Assembly: GCA_029204225.1 (NCBI GenBank)
Contig: CM055100.1
Location: 16,770,169 to 16,834,168, forward strand
Source: Diphasiastrum complanatum
Lineage: Eukaryota; Streptophyta; Lycopodiopsida; Lycopodiales; Lycopodiaceae
Direction of reading: 5' to 3'
DNA length: 64,000 nucleotides
Below the pieces are notes generated by a model that saw only the letters and a program-made list of their open reading frames with translations, was not told the origin of the DNA and did not search any database. Position numbers and translations under genes: made by a program. Shown one piece after another: positions 12,396-24,300 of this stretch. Each line of letters starts with the position of its first letter. Position 1 is the stretch's first letter.

Positions 12396-13739
12396 TACTT
12401 AAAACCAATTGCCCGATGTAAGTCAAAAATTAAATAGTAAACGAAGTACTCAAAACCAACTGCCTGATGTAAATCACTAACTAAAATAGATCCAGTAATA
12501 GGTAATGCAGGAAGCTTTGAAGAAGCCGCTCCTGCAAACTGAGCCCGTCGAAGAATTGAAATCGCATGTGAACGTTGTAATGCTATAGAAATACGCCGGC
12601 GGTAGAAAGAAATAATGACGGAAGGTAAGGTAATGCTTTGTCCTTGGCGTTTCACCATAAGCTTCGCACATAAAGATAAAAAATCATTAAATTTCTTGTG
12701 AAGACAACCATAAGTTTCCAAGGCAAAGGGGATGAAATCTTCACCGGGTGCACGATCATTATGATCTCGTTCCTTTTCTTGTGCTGCTTGAGATGCAGCG
12801 GCCTAACAATAGGGTTTGGTGAATTAGTTGTTTCAGTGAGGAATCGGTTGAGGGCTCTTTGGAAATCAACCATTGTGTTCCAACCTTTTGCAGACTTAAT
12901 GATCGACCAATTGTAAGCCCCTCCACTTGGAGTTTTGAGTGCGAACCATGACCAATAAAAAGCTATTCTAATCAAATATTGAAAAGTAAGAGGTAAATTA
13001 TCGTCTAAAGTAGTGGAAAACTCTAGAACGACAGTGAACTACTTCTTGAGGACCCTAAGTTGGCCTTCTGCTACCTGAAGCGCTTGCTCATCTTCTTGGA
13101 GCATGGCGCGTAGGGTTGCCAGCTCGGTATTCTTGGTGCAGAGTTCAATGTCATGAAGCTTTCTTTGATCCGGGTAAGTTTGTAGCACACGACTACAATA
13201 GTCCTTATATTATTCAGCGCGCTTCCTCTGCAACTTTTGAGCAGCTGGTGATTTGTCTTTTGTCATGACTACCATTTGATCTAGGGCAGTCTGGATGGCT
13301 TGCACCTGCTGGTCTGCTTGTTGGACTTTCAATTCCAGGGCCGCCTGTTGAGTCTGGAAGTTGGTCTGGCCCTCTGATTCTCTATTCATTCCTTTGAGAC
13401 ATTACATTTTAATTGGCAGATGTAATCCTTGAGCAATCTCTCTGAGCCTTGGAGAGATTCACATTCTTGTTCCAGCACTGTTTGTTTTAGTACAAGGTGG
13501 TGACGGTCGGATTGATAAGTTTGTCGGGTGGTCTTCTCTTGAAAGATCTGGGACTTGAGGTTGTCCATATGTTGTTGTTGTTGTTGAGCTGCTTGCTCTG
13601 CTTTCTTAAGCTGCTCGATCAATTGATGGACCAGCTCTTGACTTTCTTTCCTCTCTTTTTCTCTCTCTTTGTTAAGCTGCGTGACCTGATCAGTCAAGGC
13701 CTGCAGCGTTTGTCCCTTGGCCATGGGATTGCTCAGTAG
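12396..13739 (-). pseudogene. Coiled-coil ORF with unassigned GW-type domain, copy 1
   Basis: Minus-strand translation from 13739 gives a long heptad-rich, Q/E/K-rich coiled coil (13386-13739, with a QQQQQ run). It continues past a stop through about 13030 in a second coiled-coil stretch (LELKVQQADQQVQAIQTAL and following). After another stop comes a frame at 12652-12975 with a tryptophan-rich segment. At 12795-12915 it contains YNWSIIKSAKGW, then VDFQRALNRF and NPIVR. This aligns without gaps over 36 positions to similar segments at 17099-17216 and 28004-28115. The order coiled coil, then GW segment, is the same as in the 16.7-19.9 kb copy. I do not recognise the family. Its position suggests a retroelement-borne gag-like or accessory protein. 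Several stops make this copy non-functional. Confidence 0.6.
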
Positions 13740-13758
13740 CTCTTACAGAGGGCATTTG

Positions 13759-13760
<2 letters not shown>

Positions 13761-13837
<77 letters not shown>
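13761..13837. repeat. (AG)n microsatellite, ~77 bp
   Basis: An uninterrupted AG dinucleotide run directly upstream (in minus orientation) of the coiled-coil ORF. The serine-leucine frames across it are artefacts. Confidence 0.97.
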
Positions 13838-13840
<3 letters not shown>

Positions 13841-14040
13841 ATCATTGCTTGAGTAGTGTTAATTGCTAGTGTTAATGGAAGTGTTAGATGTGGATCATAA
13901 GCATGTGCTTGATTATGAACTATATTATTATCGCTCTCATGTAACGAATCTCTGCGTGACAACATGTTAATCCTCTTCATCTCCTATGATGCTTGATGTG
14001 CTTGCATCTTGGTTAAAGGTGGATAGGAAATACCCGCTAC

Positions 14041-14070
14041 AATTTTGGCGTCGTGGCCGAGGAGCTACGC
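14041..14070 (+). other. Decayed Gypsy-type primer-binding site (possible)
   Basis: The sequence ATTTTGGCGTCGTGGCCGAG resembles the TGGCGCCGTTGCCGGGG primer-binding region (tRNA-Asp type) of plant Tat/Athila Gypsy elements, preceded by CTACA, which could be an LTR end. There are several mismatches and no coherent plus-strand element follows, so this is only suggestive. Confidence 0.35.
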
Positions 14071-14217
14071 CACTTTTCATTTTCAGCATGTTCATGATAC
14101 ATGTATGGTGGTTAGCTTGCATTTAGGCATCTTGGTTTTGGCATGCTAGGGTTAGCTTTATATTATGGATGTGATTTGTGAGAGTTATGTCCAAAAACGT
14201 TTAAAAATATGTGGGGA

Positions 14218-14800
14218 CTGTATTTTCTATTTTTTATTATTTTTCTACCATTTTTTATTCAAATTTTGCCCAACTTTCTACTCTTTGTAATTCAATCTGA
14301 ATAGGTACAATTGTAGAGCATTGAAAGGCTTTCTAGCCATATAATATTTTTTGGATTCCGCTAAGTATTGAACAAGTTACAAATTTTTGAAGTTGGCAAC
14401 AAAATTTTGTAAACTTGTCAAAAAACAAATTTTTTTTGTTTATTTTATTTTATTTTTCTACTCTTTTTTATTCAATTTTCGCCCAGCTTTCTGTTCTTTG
14501 TATTTTGACATGAATAAGTAGAATTGTAGAGCTTTCTAGAAAATATAATGTTTTTTGGATTCCATGAAGTATTGAGAAAGTCACAAATTTTTTAAGTTGG
14601 CAACAAAATTATGTAAACTTATCAAAAAAAACTAGAAACTTCCAGAATTTTTATTTTTCTACCCTGTTTGATCCATTTTTTGCACTACCTTCTCTTCTCT
14701 ATAATTCAATCTGAATAAATACAGTTGTAGAGCAAAGAATTTTTGGAGATATGATTTTTTTCTCGTTTGGTTAGGTTTTGAGGAAGCTACAAATTTTTAA
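14218..14800. repeat. ~205-bp tandem repeat, three units
   Basis: Three AT-rich units start near 14230, 14445 and 14650. Each begins TTTATTTTTCTAC, contains a TTGTAGAGC word and a TTTTGGATTCC-like segment, and the first two end with AAGTTGGCAACAAAATT. The units have diverged, with the third the most different. No coding sequence was seen. Confidence 0.7.
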
Positions 14801-14827
14801 ATATATTAAAAAAATAAATCTGTAACC

Positions 14828-14926
14828 TTGTCATTAGCTTCAACAATGTCATTGCTAGCAGCTGCACCTATCTACAAGCATTGTCATTAGCTTCAACAAT
14901 GTCATTGCTAGCAGCTGCACCTATCT
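14828..14926. repeat. 53-bp-period direct duplication
   Basis: A 46-bp segment (TTGTCATTAGCTTCAACAAT and following) is present at 14828-14873 and again, identical, at 14881-14926. The identity implies a recent event compared with the surrounding decayed sequence. Confidence 0.9.
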
Positions 14927-15184
14927 GATTAAAATCAACAAGCATTATCTTGGGATCCTTTTTTGGATGGTGTCGAATACCCATTTGTTTATCATGAATG
15001 GCCACCAGAACCATGATTATTATTGAATTTGCATTCAAGCGCTGAGGTTGGTGTCGTGGGACCGCCACCAGTTTTGGTGGGGGATACTATTGGAGGGTTT
15101 GCGTATCTCAAGACAACCCTAACCATAGTTAGTAAGTGAGAGGGATTTGGCACCCTGCGTGTGTAAGTGATCCAACTTGATGAT

Positions 15185-15702
<518 letters not shown>

Positions 15703-16067
15703 AATTTTGTCTACTGCCAATAGCGCTGATACCATCATATCTGCCATGGAGAGGCTGCACATGCAGAGCAATGAGCAGATAAAAAAGCTCATGACTGACC
15801 TTACTGTGGCTGTAGACCAAAGGCTAAAAGTGTAGGGTCGAAGATCTTGTGTAGTATAGCCCTCCCGCCTGTCAACAAGGGTTAGATCACTGGATAGGTA
15901 CCTAAATATGCATAGATGCTATCTTTAGTTAGTTTCCTACTTTCTCCCTTAACTCTATTCACCACTAACACTACCCTCCTTTAACTCTACTCCTCTACAC
16001 TAACATTCATCATGCTTTTGGGTAAAGGGAAAGGATAGACAAGAAGAGGAAGAGAGAAGAGAAGAGA

Positions 16068-16174
<107 letters not shown>

Positions 16175-16689
16175 GTTAGGTCAAATGCTCAATGTCATTG
16201 CTTATGGAAAAACCTTAACTAATCACAAACAAAAAGCATGGAAGAATTGGAAATGCATAAGCAAGATTGATTAGCAATTGAGGATGCTTGAGCTCTCAAA
16301 ATAGTAGAGTCTCCTCCTCTCTATTAAGCATGCAAATAGTGTACAAATGGTGCCTTTTTATAAAATGGGGAAGACCCTTGCCCATCAATCCTATTGGCTA
16401 ATATTCACATTGATCCTATCCATTCATCTTGGACCCAACTTGATCCAAGTGTCCACAAAAAGTACATTGGAAATCACAAGATTCATGTGAGTCCAAAATT
16501 GGACTCAACTCTAAAAAGTAAACTCTAAGTTTAAAATTGACTTTGGGCCTCAAGTTTTATTTTAATTACAAAGGGCCCAAGTCTATCATTTTATTTACAA
16601 CTTAACTTGCGTGCTCATTGGGCCATGGGCTTATACGTGCAGGATGTCATGCCCTCGCAACACATTTTATTGGACGAGTTTATTTATTT

Positions 16690-19600
16690 ACACTTTGTTG
16701 GGAATACCCCCAACAGGACCCACGGCCTGAAATAGTGACGGTCCCTCGGCACTTTTCCGATTAAGTAGAGCGTCCTCTTTGCCCGCCTCTGGTGGATCAG
16801 GTAGCCCGTAACGTCTTCCATGAAATTGAGACAGTCCAGTTTCTTCAAGTCCTTGGACGTGTGGAAGGACTTGTGGACTCCTGTCAGCCATTCTTGATCG
16901 ATCCATGCTTGTAATCGGCGCGTCCCATGGCTCTCCAAGGAATGCAGCTCGGTAATATACACGAGCGACTGGCAGCTGATCTTCGACTTTGTTGGAAGCT
17001 AGCATTATTAGAATCAAAGACTATTGAGGGAAGAAAATCATCCCATTTTGTTTCAGTGCCCATTAAATGTTCTAAGTCTCGGAGGTAAGTAGCTACCGCG
17101 CGGACGGTTGGATCAGGGCAATTGATATATTGGTTTGCGAACGCGGTGAGAGCCCTTCTGGCATCTACATCCGTAGTCCACCCATATTCTGATGGTATGA
17201 TCGGCCAATTAAAATTCTGAAGTGTGATCTTGTCCATAGGGGTGCCGCATTTCGCCCATTTGGATCTTCGTGTACACGGCAGGAAGTGCACGTTCACCCG
17301 TACGTAGGCCCTGATGGCCGCAGGGTCTCTTTCGAACAACTGCTGACGCCACTCTGGTTGTGGTTGGAGGGCAGGTAATGCCTTGCAGTTCTTTTCCCTT
17401 TATGGTCTGAGCTGAAAACGATATCTGCCAGCCGCTTCTTGATGACTCGTGGGGATACTTTGATAGAAATTCGTTGATTTTCTCCTCTACAGACTTTGGT
17501 CTTCAAAAGGCCCGACTGGTGAATATCGTGCACGAACCTCTGGATGATGTGGCTTGGCTTTGGCTCGTATCTACGCCTTGGCTCTGGTCTCGCATCTCTA
17601 CAGACTTTGGTCTTCAAAAGGCCCGACTGGTGAATATCGTGCACGAACCTCTGGTATCCGTTTGTCCTTGCTTGGCCTTCAGGCCCTTGATCTTGACTAA
17701 ATCCCCTTGTTGCTTGTTGGCTTTCGTCCTGGCTTGTACTGGCCTGTGCAACACCAAAAATAGGTGGCAGCGAAATTACCATGGGGGTTGGCTAGGCCTT
17801 CGTTTCCATGAATTTTTGGCAAGCCTTGAGGGCTTCCTTGGCCTCGGCAAGCTCGTGAGTTGCGCTTGTCCGATATTTATTGAACTCTGTCTGGTAGCTG
17901 TTTAAGGTTTGGCTATAAACCTGCACCTGACGCCGAAGAAGATTTATTTCTGATTGAGAAAGCGGCCTTGAGTCTGGTGCAGGTTGAGCTAAGCAGACGA
18001 GCTTTTCATCTTGTAGGGCTTTGACCTTCGTCCCCAGACGCGTATTCTCTACTTCCAAAAGGTTTAGTTGCGCCTAGATGGGGGCAAGCCATTGAGACGC
18101 TTTGGATTGAAGCTCCTGCACCTTTGTGGAGGCCTCTGTCAGCGCTTTGGAGAGGCTTTGAATATAATTGTTGAGGCCCTCCTCCTTCTGTTGCAGCTTG
18201 GCGATCTCCTGGTAACCTGCTTGTTCATGTTGCTGAGCCAAAATCAGCTCGTGCTGCAGCTTGGTGAGTTATGCTCGCAGTTGTGTGTTGCTGGTTGCCA
18301 GGTGTAGTACCCTGCTTTCCAAGATAGCTTTGGCCGCTACCGCATCTAGGATGTATTTCCCAAGAGTTTGGTACGTCGTCGTTAGGTCTGTGGGAGTAGC
18401 CAATACACTGGCACTGGTAGGGGCTTGTGTTGTATCAGCCCCGACGACTTGTGGAGTACCGTCATCATTATCTTCGATCAGGTTCTCATTGGACCTGATG
18501 CCATCTGAGGCAGTAGGATCAGTCCGATCTGGTGATAGTACAAAAACTGTTTGGACAAATGCATCATCAGGCAACGGTTGGTTGCCCTCAACAACCTTTG
18601 TTTGTTGGCGAAGCAGGTGGGGTTTGAGAAGCAACTATGGAAACAAGTGTGAGGACAGTTTGTCCGAACGAGAGGATGGGAGGAACAAAGGGGAACTGAA
18701 GGGTGGTGTGGAGTATGGAAGAAGGTGAGGATGGAGCAGAAAGTGTCTGGCATGGGGTGAAAAATTGATGACTTGCATCCACGCTAGAGTGTCTGGAGAC
18801 ATTAGAAAATCAGAAGGATTGAATAGAATGGAAGCAACGGTGGCGGCAAGAGTGATGGAAGATGCGATGGTGATGGATGGAGTAGTGGATAATGGAACAG
18901 AGATAGGAGTGGTATCAACAGAGGAAATGAGGATAGACACAAAAACAGTTGTGGATGGAAAAAGAAGAGAGGTAGCAACAACAGAGATTGGAGTGGGGGA
19001 TTGCAGGGAAGAAGAAGTGGCGGTGGTTGATGGACTAGTTAGTGCGGTCGTGGAGGCATGTCTTGGGATAGTAGGTGGAGATGAGGATGTGGAGACAGTG
19101 CCACACATTCGTTTGTTGGCCGTTGTGTTAATTACTGCAGGTTGTGAAGAGGTGGATGCTTGGGATGGCGGATAAAGGTTAGTGTGTGGCACTTGAGTGG
19201 ACAAAAGAAACGAGCGTTGGAAACCACACACTTTTGTCTCGAGAAGTGCACAGGCAAATTTACACAATAGAGGGCTTGCTGCGATACGCTCACGGTTGTT
19301 GGGTTTGATGGAGTTGGTTAGTTCACAAATAAGGAAGCTATGCAGCCGTATGGCACAACTGAGGGGCCAGGGAATTCCAGAAAGGATTCCACTATCTGAC
19401 TTAGCAACTTAGACTGGATTCTGTCCTTGCGAAATGTTGAAATAACTAGAAAGTTATTCAATAGATGCGCAACTGCCTGAATGACAGGTTCCGTGATAGC
19501 ATCTATCAGGTAGCCATTGTTAGTCTGGATTGGAATTTCTGGTGCGGTTTGGGTTACGAATGGTTTGATCAGGGTTTTGGCGTGGTGATGGGAGATGGAT

Positions 19601-19920
19601 TGACGATCACCGGACATAATGCCAATGGTGACCATCGAGTCTGCATTAATCCTGACCTTGTACATGGTACCTTGGTACAAGAAGTGGAAGCGAGTCTTTT
19701 CCTCATCCCAGGTGGCGTAAGCGTGAAGGGCGAAGCCCATGTTAATCTCAGAATGGAAAAGCGTCGAGTAAAAATCCATTGCCTCTAGAAGTGGGCCGGT
19801 TGTCTGCAGCCATGGTTGGATCAGAGCGTCAGAGGGTAAGGGCTAAATCTGTGTGGCCTCGGGGATTTCACGCTGGATCACCTGTTTGGTGCCAGTGTCT
19901 TCAGAGGATGAGGAGGCCAT
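16690..19920 (-). pseudogene. Long accessory/gag-like ORF after Gypsy pol, unassigned domain copy 2
   Basis: Minus strand, from MASSSSEDTG at 19920. An in-frame TAG at 19843 is followed in the same frame by about 170 codons (PWLQTTGPLLEAMDFYSTLF, later LYQGTMYKVRINADSMV). This stretch faintly recalls the plant-transposon/gag domain of Athila-type elements. After it come an S/T/P-rich stretch (18635-19267), coiled coil (18269-18634 and 17792-18058), and a globular part in shifting frames. The globular part has EEKINEF, IKGKE, PQPEWRQQLF (about 17355) and NWPIIPSEYGW with VDARRALTAF and DPTVR (17099-17216), then ETKWDDFLPSIVFD. These motifs recur in order at 27.9-28.5 kb. I recognise no enzyme family. 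It lies directly behind RNase H on the same strand, and no integrase is seen between them. Frameshifts and stops show decay. Confidence 0.6.
17485..17654. repeat. 111-bp-period duplication inside the accessory ORF
   Basis: A 59-bp segment beginning CTCTACAGACTTTGGTCTTC lies at 17485-17543 and again at 17596-17654. The period is 111 bp (37 codons), so the reading frame is kept. It duplicates a QRFVHDIHQSGLL segment in the protein. Confidence 0.9.
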
Positions 19921-21760
19921 GTTAGCAGTGAAGATTAGAGGTCGAAAAAGCATTAGATATTCAACAATGTCAGTAGCCCATTCTGGTACTGTGTCCACGT
20001 AAAATAAGGCAGCATCTGCCAGCTCATCATTGGGTTGGGTGGCAATCTCCTTTCCCTTGACTCGTGACACATGATCTGCCATGTAGTGTTGTTTTCCCTT
20101 GCGAACTACTATTCGAAAATCAAATTCCAACAACAGAAGTAGCCATCTGGTAATTCTTCCGGTGTTGCAAGTTTTGTTAACGAGATAGAGCAAGGGTTGA
20201 TGGTCCATATAAAAAACAAAATGTGTGGCCATCAACTAGTGTCAAAATTTCTTAACCACATAAATCATTGTCAATGCTTCTTGCTCTGTGGCTGAATAAT
20301 TCATTTCGGTATCACTGGGTTGTCGGCTTGCAAATCGGATTGAAAAATCCTTTTTGTGTTCACTAGGCTGGGTTAAGACTGCTCCAACTGCATACTTCGA
20401 TGTGTCCATATGCACATGAAACTCAATGGACCAATTGGGTGGGCGTAAGATTGGTGCTGAAACCAATGCATCATTAAGCTTCTAGAAAGCCTTTAGGGCT
20501 TTCTCGTTCCAATGTGGATCCGTTGTGATTTTGTAAATTGGTCAGGCTAACTCTGCAAAATCAAGAATAAAGATCCTATAATAGTTAGCATGACCCATGA
20601 AAATGTAGACCTCGTGGATCGTCCCCGGTGGTGGTAGATCAATAATGATCCTGATCTTTGATAGATCTATGGCAATCCCGTGTCTTGACACTATATGGCC
20701 GAGAATCAGGCCACGTGTCACCCAGAATTGACATTTTTTTGGATTCAGGGAGATCTGGAAGTCGCGAGATTTTTGTAGCACTTTCTCCAAATTGCATAAG
20801 TGTTTTGAGTCTGGTCCATGAACGCACAGATCGTCCAAGAAAATTTCCAAAATTTTTTGTATATATTCTTTGAGTGCCGCTTGCATGACTCGCTGGAAGG
20901 TGCTTGGGGCATTGCAAAGTCCAAATGGCATCACTTTATAGGCATAGGTTCCCCATTCCATGGCAAATGATGTCTTGTGCTGGTCCTGGGGGGCTATCTT
21001 CACCTGGTTGTAGCCGCTGAAGTCGTCCAAAAAACTGTAGGCTTCAACGCCAGCTACCCTGTCAAGGACACTTTTCGTAAATGGTAGGGAAAAATGATCC
21101 TTTTTGGTGACTGCATTTAGCGCCTTCAGATTCACACAAATCCGCATTTTGCCTTTCTTCTTGGGTACTATCACTATCGGTGATACCCATTCCGTGTGCT
21201 CGATTTCATAGATGAAATCTGCATCCATCAACTTTTGCAACTCCTGCTTGATCAGACCAGTATAATTTGGTTTGCAGCGGTAATAACGGCTTACCTTGGA
21301 GACTACTCCGTCTACCAAGGGTATGGTGTGTTGGACTACTATTGGTGGAATGCCCTTTAGGTTACTATAACTCTAGGCCAAACAGTCTTTATAGTCCACC
21401 AACAACGATCGTAGTCTCTTAAACTATGTGGGTGTTAAATGTTCTCCCACATGCACTATCTTTTCTTCTTCACCTGGCTCGGCAAGATTCATCGGCTGTG
21501 TTCATGCAGGTCCCTTGAAGACTTGTTCCGTTGGTGCCTGACTTTGATCAAGTTCCCTCTGGGCTTGCGGCATCATGATTACCACGTCGTCCAAGGTATA
21601 ATTCTAAAAGTCTCAGGCATCTCGTGAACTGGCGCTCGTCGAGATTCCTCCTTCAGCATATTGATCTTAGCCCGACTGGTCATTTTTTGATTTTCCGTCA
21701 CCTGTGTAGAAGATGACGCTGTATCTGAATCATGCCATGCTTTTTGTCGACATTGGTGAA
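19921..21760 (-). pseudogene. Ty3/Gypsy reverse transcriptase and RNase H
   Basis: Minus-strand RT (20542-21318) is nearly intact. It has EWVSPIVIVPKKKGKMRICV, then SFLDDFSGYNQ (motif A), then FGLCNAPSTFQRVM, and IFLDDLCVHG (motif C, FLDD in place of the usual YxDD). Both aspartate motifs are kept. RNase H follows in two frames: 20242-20466 (FASRQPSDTEMNYSATEQEAL) and 19921-20235 (FYMDHQPLLYLVNK, then RKGKQHYMADHVSR). Frames upstream to 21760 (VHQCRQKAWHDSD and on) may be the protease-RT linker. The wording of motif A and FGLCNAP resembles Tat/Athila-like Gypsy (inferred from memory of those families). Stops between RT and RNase H and the missing integrase, gag and LTRs make it non-autonomous or dead. 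Confidence 0.85.
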
Positions 21761-22084
21761 CTTGTTGAGCATGGATGTTGATCCGAGGTGTTTCACATAG
21801 TTGTTCTAGATGAAATAACCTATTCGCTAGAATCTAACGATTATCTAGCTTGAGACTATAGGCTACTCATAGGGATTCTAAGCTTATGTTTCTTAAGTCT
21901 AAGTTCTAATCTTAAGTTTAAGTTATTATTTTATTATTTTAAGCTCCACCCATGGACTTACAAGACACATGCCATAGTAGAAGTTTATTGGCAAATAATC
22001 TTACGTGGGCTTACAATACACATGCCACAGAGTTTTATTTCTTTTGTTTTATCTTTCACTGTATTTGTACAATTGCTAACAAGA

Positions 22085-22760
22085 TCAAGTTACTCTTTGA
22101 ATGACACACAGAATATGCATCGACTTATGTTCATTGGCTTTGATATAGTTATCATACTCAAAAAGCCCTCAAATAGTGTTATTGAATAGTTATCTATATA
22201 GTGTTGTCTGAAACATGCTATAAGTATAAATTGCTATCAAGTTGCCTCAACCAAATTTGACGAAACTAGTTGAAATCTTTCACACACCCCACTACTATGG
22301 GGTCAAGTTACTAGAATGACACATAGAATATGCATCAACTTATATTCATTTGGCTTTGATATAGTTATCATACTCAAAAAGCCCTCAAATAGTGCTATTG
22401 AATAGTTATCTATATAGTGTTGTCTGAAACATGCTATAAGTATAAATTACTATTGAGTTGCCTCAACTAAAGTATCAATATGGTTTTACCATATTAACAC
22501 GTTTTAGATTACTATTTTGCATTGTAAAAAAAGAGGGAAGTTACCAAGGTCATATTGTGTTTGATAAAATCAAAATCTTCTATGAAACATGCTATAATTA
22601 TAAATTGCTATCTAGCTACTTCAACTAAAGTATCCATGTGTTAAGGAGAAGCTTGATGGGTGTAACATGTGAACACATCTTCAATTATAAATTTTCATTG
22701 TAAAAAAGGGGGAAGCTACCAAGGTCATGTGGCGTTTGATAAAATTAGGATGATAAAAAG
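22085..22760. repeat. AT-rich nested direct repeats, ~220 and ~177 bp
   Basis: A block containing TATGCATC(G/A)ACTTAT and AAAAAGCCCTCAAATAGTG occurs at about 22085-22255 and 22303-22470, about 220 bp apart. A second pair (CATTGTAAAAAAG with GGGAAG and ACCAAGGTCAT) occurs near 22520 and 22697. Between the first two copies, AAACTAGTTGAAATCTTTCACA (about 22265-22286) matches the terminal sequence of the Copia LTR ending at 30997, so an LTR end is embedded there. Confidence 0.75.
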
Positions 22761-23690
22761 TTTTGAAACAATGCTAGACTTGAATTTGAATGTATATACA
22801 CTTGAAATTCATCAATCTTCAATAGTAAAAACTAGAAATGGATCCTTTTTATATCCATGTCTTAAGATACCCTCACATCTTTTTCAATATTGTATGTACA
22901 AATTATTCCACCCTAGCCCTTTCATAATAAAACAAGATATAAAGTGATTGACCAATTTTGTCTTGAGTAACCTAATTACACATTAGTACATCTTTTTAAT
23001 ATAAACCATGGACCTAGTGATTATACATAAAGCACATGCAAAGAAAATCATGTTATGTAAATTTACATTGTCTTTTCTTGAGGTTTATGCAAAATTTCTC
23101 ATGAAGCAACATGCAATAAAAAAATTGTTGTTAGTGCTTGATAATATTTATCTCAACAACTCAATTGACAAGGCAAGTATATGTTAAAGTCAATATATTT
23201 GCTTTACAATGCATACAATCCTCTTTTTACAATAGGTATCCAACCATAATGTCTAGTGGGAAGTGCATAAGAAATCATGGTGAAAACATTTCAAAATATA
23301 CTACATCTACTCCTACTATTGAGATTGTCATATGGAAGAAGAAAAATAGAAGCAATACAATAAAAAGATTATTTTGAGTGTGTAGTGTTCAATGTATAAA
23401 GTGAAATGTAAGTAGTTGATTGTTGGAGTTTAATTTCGGGGAATGTGTTGCACATGACTAAAATCAATAAAGGAACAATCACTTTAAGGCACACCCCTGT
23501 AAGCATTATGTTCTAGTTCACACTATCACATGCAATATCCTCAAAACAAAGCACATCTTCTAGCTAAGATGAGAGCATAGTTTGGTTCTCAAGTGTATGA
23601 TCCATGAATAGCCAATTATGGTAGGACCAAATTGGAAGTTGAAATCATTCGTTAGGTTATATATCAGTAATAAATTCATAAATTATGGAC
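22761..23690. other. AT-rich spacer without recognisable genes
   Basis: Only short frames occur and no domain motifs were seen on either strand. Confidence 0.5.
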
Positions 23691-24300
23691 TTATTGGTCA
23701 ATTACCACATTGGCTTTTGTAGTCGTATATGGTGCAATTTGCAAAATCCTATTATTAAAATAGTCAAGATTATTGCGGAATTTTGACTTTTTAGCCATGA
23801 AGTAAAAGAACAATCTACATTACTATATCTAGAATGCCTTGCATAATACATAGATTTATAATTTGGATACATAAAGTAGTGATCGACATGAAATGCTAAT
23901 TGATTTCCTTGTAAGATGTAGTGATGTTTTTTAGTATAATACAAGACAAAAATATTCAAGTGACTCAAATTCAATTGGTGGTTTTAAAATGACATGGACT
24001 TATTGGTCAATTACCATATTGGCTTTTGGTAGTCGTCTCTGGTCCGAATTGCGAAATCCTCTTATTAAAATAGTCAAGATTATTGTGGAATTTTGACTTT
24101 TTAGCCCTGAAGTAAAAGAACAATCTACATTAGTATATCCAGAATGCCTTGCATGATACATAGATTTATAATTTGGATACATAAAGTAGTGATCGACGTG
24201 AAATGCTAATTGTTTTCCTTGTAAGATGTAGTGATGTTTTTAGTATAATACAAGACAAAATTATTCAAGTGACTCAAATTCAATTGGTGGTTTTAAAATG
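23691..24300. repeat. ~305-bp tandem duplication
   Basis: Two adjacent copies (about 23693-23996 and 23998-24300) both start at CTTATTGGTCAATTACCA and both end at CAATTGGTGGTTTTAAAATG. They differ at scattered positions only. Minus-strand frames of 60-90 codons run through both copies but resemble no family I know. Confidence 0.88.

Noticed and set aside
18765-19175. 136-codon plus-strand frame rich in V, E and G
   Set aside because: It is antisense to the S/T/P-rich part of the minus-strand ORF, and its composition mirrors that.
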